The notes beneath the pieces were generated by a model. That model searched no databases. It was not told the DNA's origin and saw only the letters and a program-made list of their open reading frames with translations. A DNA stretch of 64,000 bases from Crocinitomix catalasitica ATCC 23190 (GTDB lineage Bacteria; Bacteroidota; Bacteroidia; Flavobacteriales_D; Crocinitomicaceae): positions 1-64,000 of the forward strand of contig NZ_JHXV01000021.1 of assembly GCF_000621625.1 (NCBI RefSeq). The letters run 5' to 3'. The translations under genes were made by a program, and so were the position numbers. Shown here piece after piece: positions 26,651 to 34,241 of the stretch; position 1 is the stretch's first letter; each line of letters begins with the position of its first letter.

Positions 26651-27074
26651 ATTCCCCTATCATTTCTGCAACAATCTTGTCTATTGGAAAAGTCATCATT
26701 TCTTTATTTAAAGTTTTTTCATTGTACCATTCTACTCCTACTCCTTCTTCTTTACTTACAATTTTTTCGGTGTCATTAAGCCGCCTCACCTTATAATATA
26801 TGCTGATTAATTGATCTTTTGACGCAAATGCTGATTGTTGGAAAAATTCGTTGATATAAAACAGTTCAACTAATTCAATTTCAACACCAAACTCTTCCTG
26901 AAACTCTCTCTCTAAACAAGCTTTAATTCCCTCACCTTTTTCCAATCCACCTCCTGGAAATTTTATCATTTCGATATCAAATCTATTCTCACGTGTAATA
27001 AGGACTGCATTTTTCTCGATAAGTACACCATAAACGCGTACATTAAAATTCTCAATAATAATTTTGACATTCAT
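26649..27074 (-). CDS. NUDIX hydrolase
   Basis: 141 residues. The Nudix box is visible: GGGLEKGEG followed by REFQEEFGVEI, which binds the metal needed to hydrolyse nucleoside diphosphate-X bonds. The flanking sequence (KFPGGG, YYKVRRLND) fits small housecleaning pyrophosphatases, but the substrate cannot be read. It converges on the Omp28-related gene and ends inside its terminator's T tract. Confidence 0.88.
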   Translation of the reverse strand: MNVKIIIENFNVRVYGVLIEKNAVLITRENRFDIEMIKFPGGGLEKGEGIKACLEREFQEEFGVEIELVELFYINEFFQQSAFASKDQLISIYYKVRRLNDTEKIVSKEEGVGVEWYNEKTLNKEMMTFPIDKIVAEMIGE

Positions 27075-27119
27075 TTCGAATTATTTAAGATGTTTCATTT
27101 AAATCAGACCTCAATATCG

Positions 27120-27127
27120 TATATTTG
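27120..27127 (+). promoter_or_regulatory. Promoter -7 box of the acyl-CoA carboxylase gene
   Basis: TATATTTG matches TAnnTTTG and lies 35 bases before the ATG at 27163. Confidence 0.5.
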
Positions 27128-27162
27128 ACATCTATAATAAACACCTTCAAAAATATACATTA

Positions 27163-28806
27163 ATGTCAATTAGTAAAGCAGAACTTGAGTTTAATAAAAA
27201 TGAAGATAAAATGAAAATGAGGATTTCAGAAATGGAATCTAAATTAGAAGAAGTTTATCTAGGTGGCGGTAAGAAGCGAATTGATAAACATCATTCAAAA
27301 GGCAAACTTACTGCACGAGAAAGAATTCAAAAATTGATCGACCCAGATTCTGAGACCATTGAAATTGGTGCCTTTGTTGGCGATGAAATGTATACAGAAT
27401 ACGGTGGTTGTCCAAGCGGAGGTGTTGTTATTAAAATTGGTTACGTAAAAGGTCGTCAGTGTATTATTGTTGCTAATGATGCCACAGTAAAAGCTGGTGC
27501 TTGGTTCCCAATTACTGGTAAGAAAAATCTTCGTGCGCAAGAAATTGCAATGGAGAATCACTTACCAATCATTTATCTTGTTGATAGCGCAGGTGTATTC
27601 TTGCCTTTACAAGATGAAATCTTCCCAGATAAAGAACATTTCGGTCGAATTTTTAGAAATAATGCGGTTATGTCTTCAATGGGAATTACACAAATCGCTG
27701 CAGTAATGGGCAGTTGTGTTGCTGGTGGTGCGTACTTGCCTATTATGTCGGATGAATCATTAATCGTTAATAAAACTGGTACAATATTCTTAGCGGGATC
27801 CTACTTGGTAAAAGCTGCTATTGGAGAGTCTATTGATAACGAAACATTAGGCGGAGCAACAACACATACTGCTATCAGTGGTGTTTGTGATTATAAAGTT
27901 GAGAATGACGACGAATGTTTAGAAACAATTCGTGAATTGATGGATAAAATCGGTGATGCTAAAACTGCAGGGTTCAGCAGAACAGAAGCTAAAGCTCCTA
28001 AATTAGATCCAAAAGAAATTTATGGCCTTTTTCCAGATGAAAGAGCAAAACCATATAATACTTTAGATATCATTCATCGAATTGTGGATGAATCTAAGTT
28101 TACAGAATACAAAGAAGATTACGGGAAAACAATCGTTTGTGGTTATGCTAGAATTGATGGTTGGAGTGTTGGAATTGTAGCAAATCAAAGAATGTTGGTT
28201 AAAAACGGAAAAGGTGAAACACAATTTGGTGGTGTTATTTATACCGATTCAGCTGATAAAGCCGCACGATTCATTATGGTCTGTAATCAAAAAAATATTC
28301 CATTGGTCTTTTTACAAGATGTGAGTGGGTTTATGGTAGGTTCTAAATCAGAACATGCTGGTATAATTAAAGATGGTGCGAAAATGGTAAGTGCTATGTC
28401 TAATTCTGTTGTTCCTAAATTCACTATTGTTCTTGGAAACTCATACGGAGCTGGCAACTATGCAATGTGTGGTAAAGCATACGACCCTAGACTAATTGTT
28501 TCTTGGCCAACAGCCGAATTAGCAGTTATGAGTGGTGCATCTGCAGCTAAAACATTAATGCAAATTGAAGTCGCATCGATGAAAGCTAAAGGAGAAGAAG
28601 TTGATGAAGCTAAACAAGATGCACTTTATGCAAAAATTAAGGCACGATACGACAAACAAATCTCCCCTTATTATTCTGCAGCTAGATTGTGGATTGATGC
28701 GATCATCGATCCCCTTGAGACACGTAAAGTTATATCAATGGGAATTGAGATGGCTAATCATAACGACACTGAAAAAAGATATAACGTTGGAGCAATTCAA
28801 GCATAA
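27163..28806 (+). CDS. Acyl-CoA carboxylase beta (carboxyltransferase) subunit, methylcrotonyl-CoA type
   Basis: 547 residues. The carboxyltransferase half of a biotin-dependent acyl-CoA carboxylase. Signature segments are KGKLTARERIQKLIDPDSE, VANDATVKAGAWFP, LVDSAGVFLPLQDEIFPDKEHFGRIF, GSCVAGGAYLPIMSDE, and in the second half FLQDVSGFMVGSKSEH and GNSYGAGNYAMCGKAY. The DxxFPDxxHFGRIF segment is the methylcrotonyl-CoA carboxylase (leucine breakdown) type rather than the propionyl-CoA type. The biotin carboxylase subunit is not in the window. ldh (57072-58169), which would start leucine breakdown, is present at a distance. Confidence 0.85.
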   Translation: MSISKAELEFNKNEDKMKMRISEMESKLEEVYLGGGKKRIDKHHSKGKLTARERIQKLIDPDSETIEIGAFVGDEMYTEYGGCPSGGVVIKIGYVKGRQCIIVANDATVKAGAWFPITGKKNLRAQEIAMENHLPIIYLVDSAGVFLPLQDEIFPDKEHFGRIFRNNAVMSSMGITQIAAVMGSCVAGGAYLPIMSDESLIVNKTGTIFLAGSYLVKAAIGESIDNETLGGATTHTAISGVCDYKVENDDECLETIRELMDKIGDAKTAGFSRTEAKAPKLDPKEIYGLFPDERAKPYNTLDIIHRIVDESKFTEYKEDYGKTIVCGYARIDGWSVGIVANQRMLVKNGKGETQFGGVIYTDSADKAARFIMVCNQKNIPLVFLQDVSGFMVGSKSEHAGIIKDGAKMVSAMSNSVVPKFTIVLGNSYGAGNYAMCGKAYDPRLIVSWPTAELAVMSGASAAKTLMQIEVASMKAKGEEVDEAKQDALYAKIKARYDKQISPYYSAARLWIDAIIDPLETRKVISMGIEMANHNDTEKRYNVGAIQA

Positions 28807-28853
28807 ATTATAAAAAATCTAATGATTGATGAATTAATTCTATTGATCAGAAC

Positions 28854-28890
28854 AAAAAAATAACCGTTACAAAAGCAACAGTTATTTTTT
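28854..28890. terminator. Terminator between the carboxylase and methyltransferase genes
   Basis: Arms TAACCGTT (28861-28868) and AACAGTTA (28877-28884) form a hairpin with one mismatch on plus and a wobble on minus. T tracts follow on both strands. Confidence 0.65.
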
Positions 28891-28901
28891 ATTAAACATT
28901 C

Positions 28902-28931
28902 AAGAAAGCCTCTATTTATAGGGGCTTTCTT
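28902..28931 (-). repeat. Strong hairpin spanning the stop codon of the methyltransferase gene
   Basis: Arms AAGAAAGCCTC (28902-28912) and GGGGCTTTCTT (28921-28931) form an 11-bp stem with loop TATTTATA. It includes the stop codon at 28916-28918. It lacks a long T tract and may act with the hairpin at 28854-28890. Confidence 0.6.
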
Positions 28932-29692
28932 ACGATATATAACAACTCAGACTTCATCAATCTGTATCGATCGAATGCTGCGTCTGATAATTCTTTCTTA
29001 TAATCAATTGTTTCGACTTCAAAACCTGCTTCTTCTAGTCGTTTTGGATAATTTAATCCGTATAAACGAACATGATCGTATTGCCAAAAATGTTTCTCTC
29101 TCTCTTCTGGACTGGTAATTGAATCGTCTTCGTAAGTTGTTGTTCTTGTACTATCAATAGGTACTTGCATGATTCCCCATCCTCCGGGTTTCATGATACG
29201 TAATAATTCTTGCATACAACGTAAATCATCTTTTACATGCTCCATTACATGGTTACAGAATATTACTTCGTACTGATTATCTTCAAGTGGAATATCGTGA
29301 AGATCAAAATGTAAGTCCGCAATTGGAGAAACTAAATCGCCTGTTGTATAATCTAAATTTTTTTGAGCTTGAAATTTCTTATGAAAGCACTGTTCCGGAG
29401 CGATATGCATCACTTTTAAATCAGGCTTTGTGAAAAAGTTGGATTTTTGATTCAAATACAACCACATTAGACGATGTCTTTCAAGTGTTAAGTCATATGG
29501 GCAAAGCACATTATCCCGATGTGTAACTTTAGAACCGTAGGAAAGAAATTTACTGAATGATCGTTCACAAACAGGACATTCCACCGCGTCTCCTTTATAG
29601 ATAAGTGGTGCGAATTTTTTAAAAACATAACTCAAGCGAATAAGCATCGGTCGAGGCAATGTATTTAGCAACCATTTGTAAATTTTTTTCAT
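28916..29692 (-). CDS. SAM-dependent methyltransferase (class I) with N-terminal Cys motif
   Basis: 258 residues. The Rossmann methyltransferase region shows VMHIAPEQ (motif I position, degenerate), DLHDIPLEDNQYEVIFCNHVMEHVKDD (motifs II/III) and MKPGGWGIMQVP (motif IV). The acidic CNHVMEH segment is typical of class I enzymes. An N-terminal CPVC (Cys39, Cys42) with Cys64 could bind zinc. The substrate is unknown; relatives are often in polysaccharide or lipid modification loci. A -7 box lies 20 bases upstream. Confidence 0.78.
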   Translation of the reverse strand: MKKIYKWLLNTLPRPMLIRLSYVFKKFAPLIYKGDAVECPVCERSFSKFLSYGSKVTHRDNVLCPYDLTLERHRLMWLYLNQKSNFFTKPDLKVMHIAPEQCFHKKFQAQKNLDYTTGDLVSPIADLHFDLHDIPLEDNQYEVIFCNHVMEHVKDDLRCMQELLRIMKPGGWGIMQVPIDSTRTTTYEDDSITSPEEREKHFWQYDHVRLYGLNYPKRLEEAGFEVETIDYKKELSDAAFDRYRLMKSELLYIVRKPL

Positions 29693-29712
29693 GTTTAAAC
29701 TTTTATCGAAGG

Positions 29713-29720
29713 CAAATATA
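29713..29720 (-). promoter_or_regulatory. Promoter -7 box of the methyltransferase gene
   Basis: Minus-strand TATATTTG, an exact TAnnTTTG match, about 20 bases before the ATG at 29692. Confidence 0.5.
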
Positions 29721-29761
29721 CAATATTGAATTGCCCTTTAAAAACGAAGATGTAATTATAT

Positions 29762-30442
29762 TTAGCAAAGTGCTATCGTAGCTTCAACGGCTTGTTTAAT
29801 ATTATTTCTAATCTCAACAATATTCGCATCTAACATATAACAAGGTGCGGATACAATATTATTCGTTTTATCAATTGTTATCTCACTCAAAGTAGCCTCA
29901 GCAACCGTTGCACCAACAGATTTAATCCCTTCATGGAAACCATTAATATCGTATGGAGAAGAAACTTTCGACGACCCCAAAGTCATTTGCAAATTAATAT
30001 CTGAATCTTCAAAAGCTTTCGCTAAAACCACGGGACTGACGCATAAAGCACAAATCGGTTTCCCTACATTCACCATATTGACTAAAAACAGCTTAACTTC
30101 TGGTAGAATTGCGCCTTGAGGTCCATCAAATGCCCATTTAGTGAAATTTTTAGCCGCACCAAAACCTCCAGGAATAACTACGGCATCAATATCGGCAGGA
30201 CTTATTGTATTTATTTCTTTTATATCTCCTCTTGCAATTCGAGCTGCCTCAATTAACATATTCCTGTTTTCATCCATCTCTTCACCTGTCAAATGATTGA
30301 TAACATGATGTTGCGCTTGATTGATACTTATGGGCACATATTCGTGTCCGGCCTCTTGAATAGCCAACATAGCAAGTACTGATTCTTGTATTTCTGAGCC
30401 ATCATAAACACCACTTCCCGATAATAATAGTCCTATTTTCAT
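29762..30442 (-). CDS. elbB: ElbB-type glyoxalase/isoprenoid biosynthesis-associated protein
   Basis: 226 residues. A DJ-1/PfpI-superfamily protein matching E. coli ElbB: LLLSGSGVYDGSEIQE at the N-terminus, VIPGGFGAAKNF, and the nucleophile region GKPICALCVSP with a conserved Cys. ElbB is reported to have glyoxalase activity and was linked to isoprenoid synthesis by genetics. It lies upstream of the methyltransferase gene in the same direction, but a 69-bp gap with its own promoter box separates them. Confidence 0.9.
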   Translation of the reverse strand: MKIGLLLSGSGVYDGSEIQESVLAMLAIQEAGHEYVPISINQAQHHVINHLTGEEMDENRNMLIEAARIARGDIKEINTISPADIDAVVIPGGFGAAKNFTKWAFDGPQGAILPEVKLFLVNMVNVGKPICALCVSPVVLAKAFEDSDINLQMTLGSSKVSSPYDINGFHEGIKSVGATVAEATLSEITIDKTNNIVSAPCYMLDANIVEIRNNIKQAVEATIALC

Positions 30443-30484
30443 TTTTTACTTTTTTTAGCATCATAAAATTAATAAATTTATACT

Positions 30485-30889
30485 GTGAAAGAAAATCAAA
30501 ATATAAATCCTGTAGTATTTTATGATGGTGAATGTGGATTCTGCAATATATCAGTTCAGTTTATAAACAAACATAAAAAGCAAATATTCTATTTCGCTGC
30601 TTTGCAAAGTGAATTTGCTAAAACAAGTCTCGACAAACATAATTTGAAGATAAATTTAGACACGATTTATTTTTTAAAAAACAATAAGGTATATGATCGA
30701 TCCAGTGCAGTATTACAAATCTGCCTTGGTCTAAAAGGCGCCTATCCTCTACTCTTCTCGTTGTATATTGTTCCGAAATTTATCAGAGATCCATTTTACA
30801 ACTTCGTCGCTAAAAGAAGACATAAAATTCAATCTAAATCTTGTGCACTGCCGAGTTTAGAAGAAAGAAAATATTTCATTCTAGATTAA
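30485..30889 (+). CDS. DCC family thiol-disulfide oxidoreductase (DUF393)
   Basis: 134 residues from GTG 30485. The family motif YDGECGFC near residue 14 gives the name DCC and is a thioredoxin-like CxxC. FAALQSEFAK and the C-terminal RDPFYNFVAKRRHK are also typical. It is predicted to be a small thiol-disulfide oxidoreductase; partners are unknown. It converges on the AI-2E transporter gene with a 4-base overlap of the stop regions. Confidence 0.88.
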   Translation: MKENQNINPVVFYDGECGFCNISVQFINKHKKQIFYFAALQSEFAKTSLDKHNLKINLDTIYFLKNNKVYDRSSAVLQICLGLKGAYPLLFSLYIVPKFIRDPFYNFVAKRRHKIQSKSCALPSLEERKYFILD

Positions 30890-31923
30890 TCGTTAGCAGA
30901 AATCACCTGACCTAGAATTTTGGTGCTTCTGAATTGCTCGAATATTATTTTCAAGAATACAGTAATTGGAATTGACATAATCAATCCTGGTACGCCCCAA
31001 ATAAAGCCCCATAACATTAACATTACAAGAACGGTAATTATATTGATGGAGAACGATTTACCCATAAAAACCGGCTCTAATATTGCTCCAAATATAATTT
31101 GAACCCCCGTAATGGACATTACAAAGAAAAATAACGTAGATGTAGGGTCTAATTCAACAAAAGCGAATATTGCTAACAAGATTACTGAAATAAATGAACC
31201 GATCATTTGAACGAAGTTAATCAGAAATGCGAAAAGGCCCCAAAAGATCGGGAAACTCACCCCAAAGAACAAACAAGACAAACCTATACCTATTCCAGTA
31301 AATAAACTCACTGCAAATTTCACCTTTATAAAAGTGATTAAATCGTTTTCAATCTTGATAAAGGTTTTTATAGAGGTATGCTTTTGTCGCAGAATAGTAT
31401 TGTTCAATAGCTTTTGGACATTTATCGATTCGGCGAGCCACAACACAACAAAGAACAAGGTCATTAACACAGACGTAGCCGCATTCCCAATAAGTCCTAG
31501 CGTTGAACTAATTTGTTTTGCTGCATTTTCTTTTTGAATAAAGTTTGAAGCAAAAGAACCTTCTTCATTTAATATTTTAACGCCTGTTACCTCCTCGGCA
31601 AATGAACCGAATTGATCAATTTTAACCATTGCCTTTGCTAAAAAATCGTCTTGTGAAGCTCTTATTTCTTGACTAGTTAAACTAATTAAACCAGCTCCCA
31701 CACCTATAACTCCTATAATTATAGCGACAACAATTACTATGCTAAATGTTTTTGGAATCCTCTTGCGCTGTAACCATCTCATTAATGGTAAAAACAACAA
31801 TGCAATAAACATTGAAAAGACAAGTGGAATAAAAATGAATGATAAAATTTTCAGTAAGTAAAATACAAAAGGTATAACAATTATGAGTAGTAATATGTTT
31901 GTAGTTCGAGTATTGCTGAGCAT
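30886..31923 (-). CDS. AI-2E family transporter (TqsA/YdiK-like membrane protein)
   Basis: 345 residues with about seven or eight membrane segments. Typical elements are a first pair of transmembrane helices (residues 8-75), a loop with coiled-coil character (SQEIRASQDDFLAKAM) and the C-terminal GAILEPVFMGKSFSI and WGFIWGVPGLIMSIP motifs of this family. Members include the autoinducer-2 exporter TqsA, but many transport other solutes or ions, so the substrate is left open. No neighbouring gene suggests one. Confidence 0.85.
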   Translation of the reverse strand: MLSNTRTTNILLLIIVIPFVFYLLKILSFIFIPLVFSMFIALLFLPLMRWLQRKRIPKTFSIVIVVAIIIGVIGVGAGLISLTSQEIRASQDDFLAKAMVKIDQFGSFAEEVTGVKILNEEGSFASNFIQKENAAKQISSTLGLIGNAATSVLMTLFFVVLWLAESINVQKLLNNTILRQKHTSIKTFIKIENDLITFIKVKFAVSLFTGIGIGLSCLFFGVSFPIFWGLFAFLINFVQMIGSFISVILLAIFAFVELDPTSTLFFFVMSITGVQIIFGAILEPVFMGKSFSINIITVLVMLMLWGFIWGVPGLIMSIPITVFLKIIFEQFRSTKILGQVISAND

Positions 31924-32072
31924 TTTAATATTGAGTTATTTTTTTCACGAGGCGTAAAGTTAATTCATAAATCAGAAAATTATTCGATTCATGAAAAAAA
32001 TATCATAAAAACTGTTAAGAAACTAGAATGTAAAAGGTTCGAGAGATTGTACTTTGACTGATAAATCGAGTA

Positions 32073-32201
32073 TTAAGTTTTTGGACAACCACCGCAATGA
32101 CGTCCCTTTTTCTTATACTTTTTGCAGCAGTTTTTCTTTTTGTCACAAGCACTAACAAATTGGTGACACGAATTGCTGATCAATTGATTTAAATTTTCCA
32201 C
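32073..32201 (-). CDS. Small Cys/Lys-rich protein, 42 residues
   Basis: GTG at 32199-32201 opens a 42-residue frame that ends in TAA at 32073-32075; an in-frame stop lies four codons upstream, so GTG is the only usual start. The protein has six cysteines (positions 12, 19, 25, 26, 36, 39) and a C-terminal patch of the form CCKKYKKKGRHCGGC, with about a quarter lysine. It looks like a metal-binding or RNA-binding mini-protein. I recall similar short CCxKYKKGxxCxxCP-type proteins from Bacteroidota but cannot name a family. It follows dinB and the 72-residue gene in the same direction, after a hairpin. Confidence 0.65.
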   Translation of the reverse strand: MENLNQLISNSCHQFVSACDKKKNCCKKYKKKGRHCGGCPKT

Positions 32202-32234
32202 AGAACAAATCTACTATTTAGATTCATTCTAAGC

Positions 32235-32254
32235 AATACCACTTTTGTGGTATT
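32235..32254 (-). repeat. Perfect hairpin between two small genes
   Basis: Arms AATACCAC (32235-32242) and GTGGTATT (32247-32254) pair around a TTTT loop. It lies about 21 bases after the stop of the 72-residue gene and 33 bases before the GTG of the Cys-rich gene. It may be a weak terminator or an RNA-processing element. Confidence 0.6.
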
Positions 32255-32275
32255 CTATCATTTCTACTATCTCAT

Positions 32276-32494
32276 TTATTCCAACTCTGTGCATTCGAAA
32301 TTCATGCTATGGAGTTCAACCTTTATACAACAGGCTTTTACAGAATCTGATTCAATTCGGAGGATCCTGTCACAATCCTCCAAATCAAAATTCCAAGAAT
32401 CAGTCCGCTGTATTAGTTTGTTTAATTTCGGTTTAAGTTGTAAGATCTCCATCTCATTTTTAACCGAAGTTTTAAAAACTAAAACTTGCATCAT
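32276..32494 (-). CDS. Small acidic protein, 72 residues, HMA-like fold without CxxC
   Basis: Starts with two ATG codons 12 bases after the dinB stop, so it is probably cotranslated. The sequence pattern is LVFKTSVKNEME, LKPKLNKL, SWNFDLEDCDRILRIES, ending FECTELE. The predicted beta-alpha-beta-beta-alpha-beta order resembles heavy-metal-associated chaperones, but the metal CxxC is missing. I have seen similar WNFDLEDCD proteins in Bacteroidota; the function is not known to me. The opposite-strand open frames over this stretch are shadows. Confidence 0.65.
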   Translation of the reverse strand: MMQVLVFKTSVKNEMEILQLKPKLNKLIQRTDSWNFDLEDCDRILRIESDSVKACCIKVELHSMNFECTELE

Positions 32495-32506
32495 CTCTAA
32501 TATATA

Positions 32507-32989
32507 TTAACGTTGTGGAAAAAACGGTGGTTCAATTCCTAATCCTCTTAAATAAACATAACATTGACCTCTATGATGAATTTCATTATCAATAAAATAA
32601 AAAATTGTGGAATGAACAGTTCCTTCGTATTCCCCAAATGATTTAATTTTTTCATGGAATCGTTCTTCCGTAATTTTATCCCAATTACGATTTACTATTT
32701 CGGTTTGCTCATCCCATTTATCAAGAAAAACCTGCTTTTTATTTCCATGCTCAAAAGATTCAACGAGCTGATTGGTCTTACCTGTTGCTATTTCTACTAT
32801 CCCTGGACCAGTAATAGCTATAAGTTCCATCATCATTTCTGCTGCAGTACGCATGCCGCCAATTGAATAATTAAAGAATTCTTTTTCTGGAAAAGCCTCA
32901 ATCAACCTTCTTGTTAGTCTTCTATGTCCTTGCCAATGATCTAATAATTCTCCCTTAGTAATAACCGAATTTAATTGCGTTGTGTTCAT
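32507..32989 (-). CDS. DinB family protein
   Basis: 160 residues, a four-helix-bundle DinB/YfiT-like protein. The C-terminal NEIHHRGQCYVYLR motif provides the metal histidines of the family, with another His in DHWQGHRR near the N-terminus. Family members are metal-dependent thiol transferases or damage-inducible proteins of unclear substrate. The gene is divergent from a WYL-type regulator with inverted repeats between them, which suggests control by that regulator. Confidence 0.85.
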   Translation of the reverse strand: MNTTQLNSVITKGELLDHWQGHRRLTRRLIEAFPEKEFFNYSIGGMRTAAEMMMELIAITGPGIVEIATGKTNQLVESFEHGNKKQVFLDKWDEQTEIVNRNWDKITEERFHEKIKSFGEYEGTVHSTIFYFIDNEIHHRGQCYVYLRGLGIEPPFFPQR

Positions 32990-33015
32990 TATTTATAGTT
33001 TTTTAGTTTATGAGG

Positions 33016-33023
33016 CAAATTTA
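33016..33023 (-). promoter_or_regulatory. Promoter -7 box of dinB
   Basis: Minus-strand TAAATTTG, an exact TAnnTTTG match, 26 bases before the dinB ATG. The inverted repeat at 33034-33051 covers the place of the -33 element. Confidence 0.5.
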
Positions 33024-33033
33024 TTATCGACTA

Positions 33034-33051
33034 GTGACAACTGTTTGTCAC
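33034..33051. promoter_or_regulatory. Candidate operator: inverted repeat GTGACAA-CTGT-TTGTCAC
   Basis: Perfect 7-bp arms with a 4-base spacer. It overlaps the expected -33 region of the dinB promoter, a position suited to repression by the adjacent WYL-domain regulator. Confidence 0.55.
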
Positions 33052-33123
33052 CAATATTTTAAAGATTCAAAATAAATTTTCAGCGTGTTGTAAATTCAAT
33101 AATAGCTAAAAATAATTCAATCA

Positions 33124-33136
33124 CTACTGACAGTAG
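33124..33136. promoter_or_regulatory. Candidate second operator: CTACTG-A-CAGTAG
   Basis: Perfect 6-bp arms around one base, followed by TTGACAC. It lies 18 bases before the regulator's own -7 box and shares a TGACA core with the first repeat, so autoregulation is plausible. Confidence 0.4.
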
Positions 33137-33154
33137 GTTGACACTTACGCCCTG

Positions 33155-33162
33155 TAATTTTG
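33155..33162 (+). promoter_or_regulatory. Promoter -7 box of the WYL regulator gene
   Basis: TAATTTTG matches TAnnTTTG. The leader to ATG 33288 would be about 120 bases, or about 45 to the in-frame ATG at 33213. Confidence 0.45.
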
Positions 33163-33287
33163 AGAACATTGCAAGTCTTATTAAAGAATGTTTACTTCAA
33201 AATTTAATCATTATGAAAAAACATAAATTCTATAGTTGGCTGAATTGGAAGTTATATATTTGGAAATATTGTAAATCAATTTTAAGA

Positions 33288-34241
33288 ATGGATACATTAA
33301 ATCGATTTGACAGAATAGTAGCGATACTCATTCAATTACAATCAAAAAAAATTGTAAGGGCGCAAGAATTGGCTGATCGATTCAATGTAAGTCTCCGAAC
33401 TATTTATCGTGACATTCGAACATTGGAGTCATCTGGTGTTCCTATTGTTGCAGAGGCAGGTGTTGGTTACTCTATTATGGAAGGATATCGATTACCTCCA
33501 ATTATGTTCACCAAAGAGGAAGCCGGAAGTTTTGTAGCTGCAGAAAAATTGATGCAACAATACACAGACAAATCCTTAGGCGGTCATTTTGAGTCTGCCA
33601 TGTTAAAGGTGAAATCAACTTTAAGAAGTAGAGAAAAGGAATGGATTGAGACTTTAGAATCTCAAATTAGTGTTTCGCCGACCCAATCACTTTTCAATAT
33701 AAATATTTCAAATGCCCTAGAATTGTTCATTCAAAGTATAGCAGAAAAACGGCAGGTATTTTTTAAATATCACGCTTTGCAACAGATAAAACCTAACGAA
33801 CGGTATTTAGAGCCAATTGGTATTTTTTATGAGAACAACTACTGGTATATCTATGGTTATTGTCATTTACGGAACGATTATAGACAGTTTAGAACGGATA
33901 GAGTATTAGAAATTAAAGCAACCACATTAGAATTTAGTCGTGCGCATGCTTCGATGGATGAACTGCGCTTAAAGCGAACGGAAAATGAAAAAGTCTCAAT
34001 CATTATTTTAGTCGACAATAAAGTCGCACGATTCATGGAGAATAGCAAAAGACATTATGGTTTTATATCACAAAAACCTATTGGTGATAAGGTTGAAATG
34101 ACTTTTTTAAGTGAATCATCCATTGGTTTCGTTCGATGGTATTTAAGTTTTGCTGACTTTGCGACCATTATTGAACCGCTGAGCCTGAAAAAAACACTAA
34201 AAGATATAATTATCGAAATGAATGCGAAATTGGATATCTAG
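33288..34241 (+). CDS. YafY-type transcriptional regulator (HTH + WYL domain)
   Basis: 317 residues from ATG 33288. An N-terminal HTH_11 winged helix ([20 protein letters not shown], then [21 protein letters not shown]) is followed by a WYL domain (about 140-240: [19 protein letters not shown] and [12 protein letters not shown]) and a WCX C-terminal region. WYL domains sense ligands, often nucleic-acid or nucleotide derivatives. The frame opens earlier; an in-frame ATG at 33213 would add a basic, Trp-rich 25-residue extension. I prefer 33288 because family members begin there. It is divergent from dinB and convergent with aroC (4-base overlap). Confidence 0.88.
   Translation: MDTLNRFDRIVAILIQLQSKKIVRAQELADRFNVSLRTIYRDIRTLESSGVPIVAEAGVGYSIMEGYRLPPIMFTKEEAGSFVAAEKLMQQYTDKSLGGHFESAMLKVKSTLRSREKEWIETLESQISVSPTQSLFNINISNALELFIQSIAEKRQVFFKYHALQQIKPNERYLEPIGIFYENNYWYIYGYCHLRNDYRQFRTDRVLEIKATTLEFSRAHASMDELRLKRTENEKVSIIILVDNKVARFMENSKRHYGFISQKPIGDKVEMTFLSESSIGFVRWYLSFADFATIIEPLSLKKTLKDIIIEMNAKLDI

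Noticed and set aside
32034-32060. GGTTCGAGA-like sequence resembling a tRNA T-arm
   Set aside because: No matching acceptor stem, D-arm or anticodon stem could be found around it.
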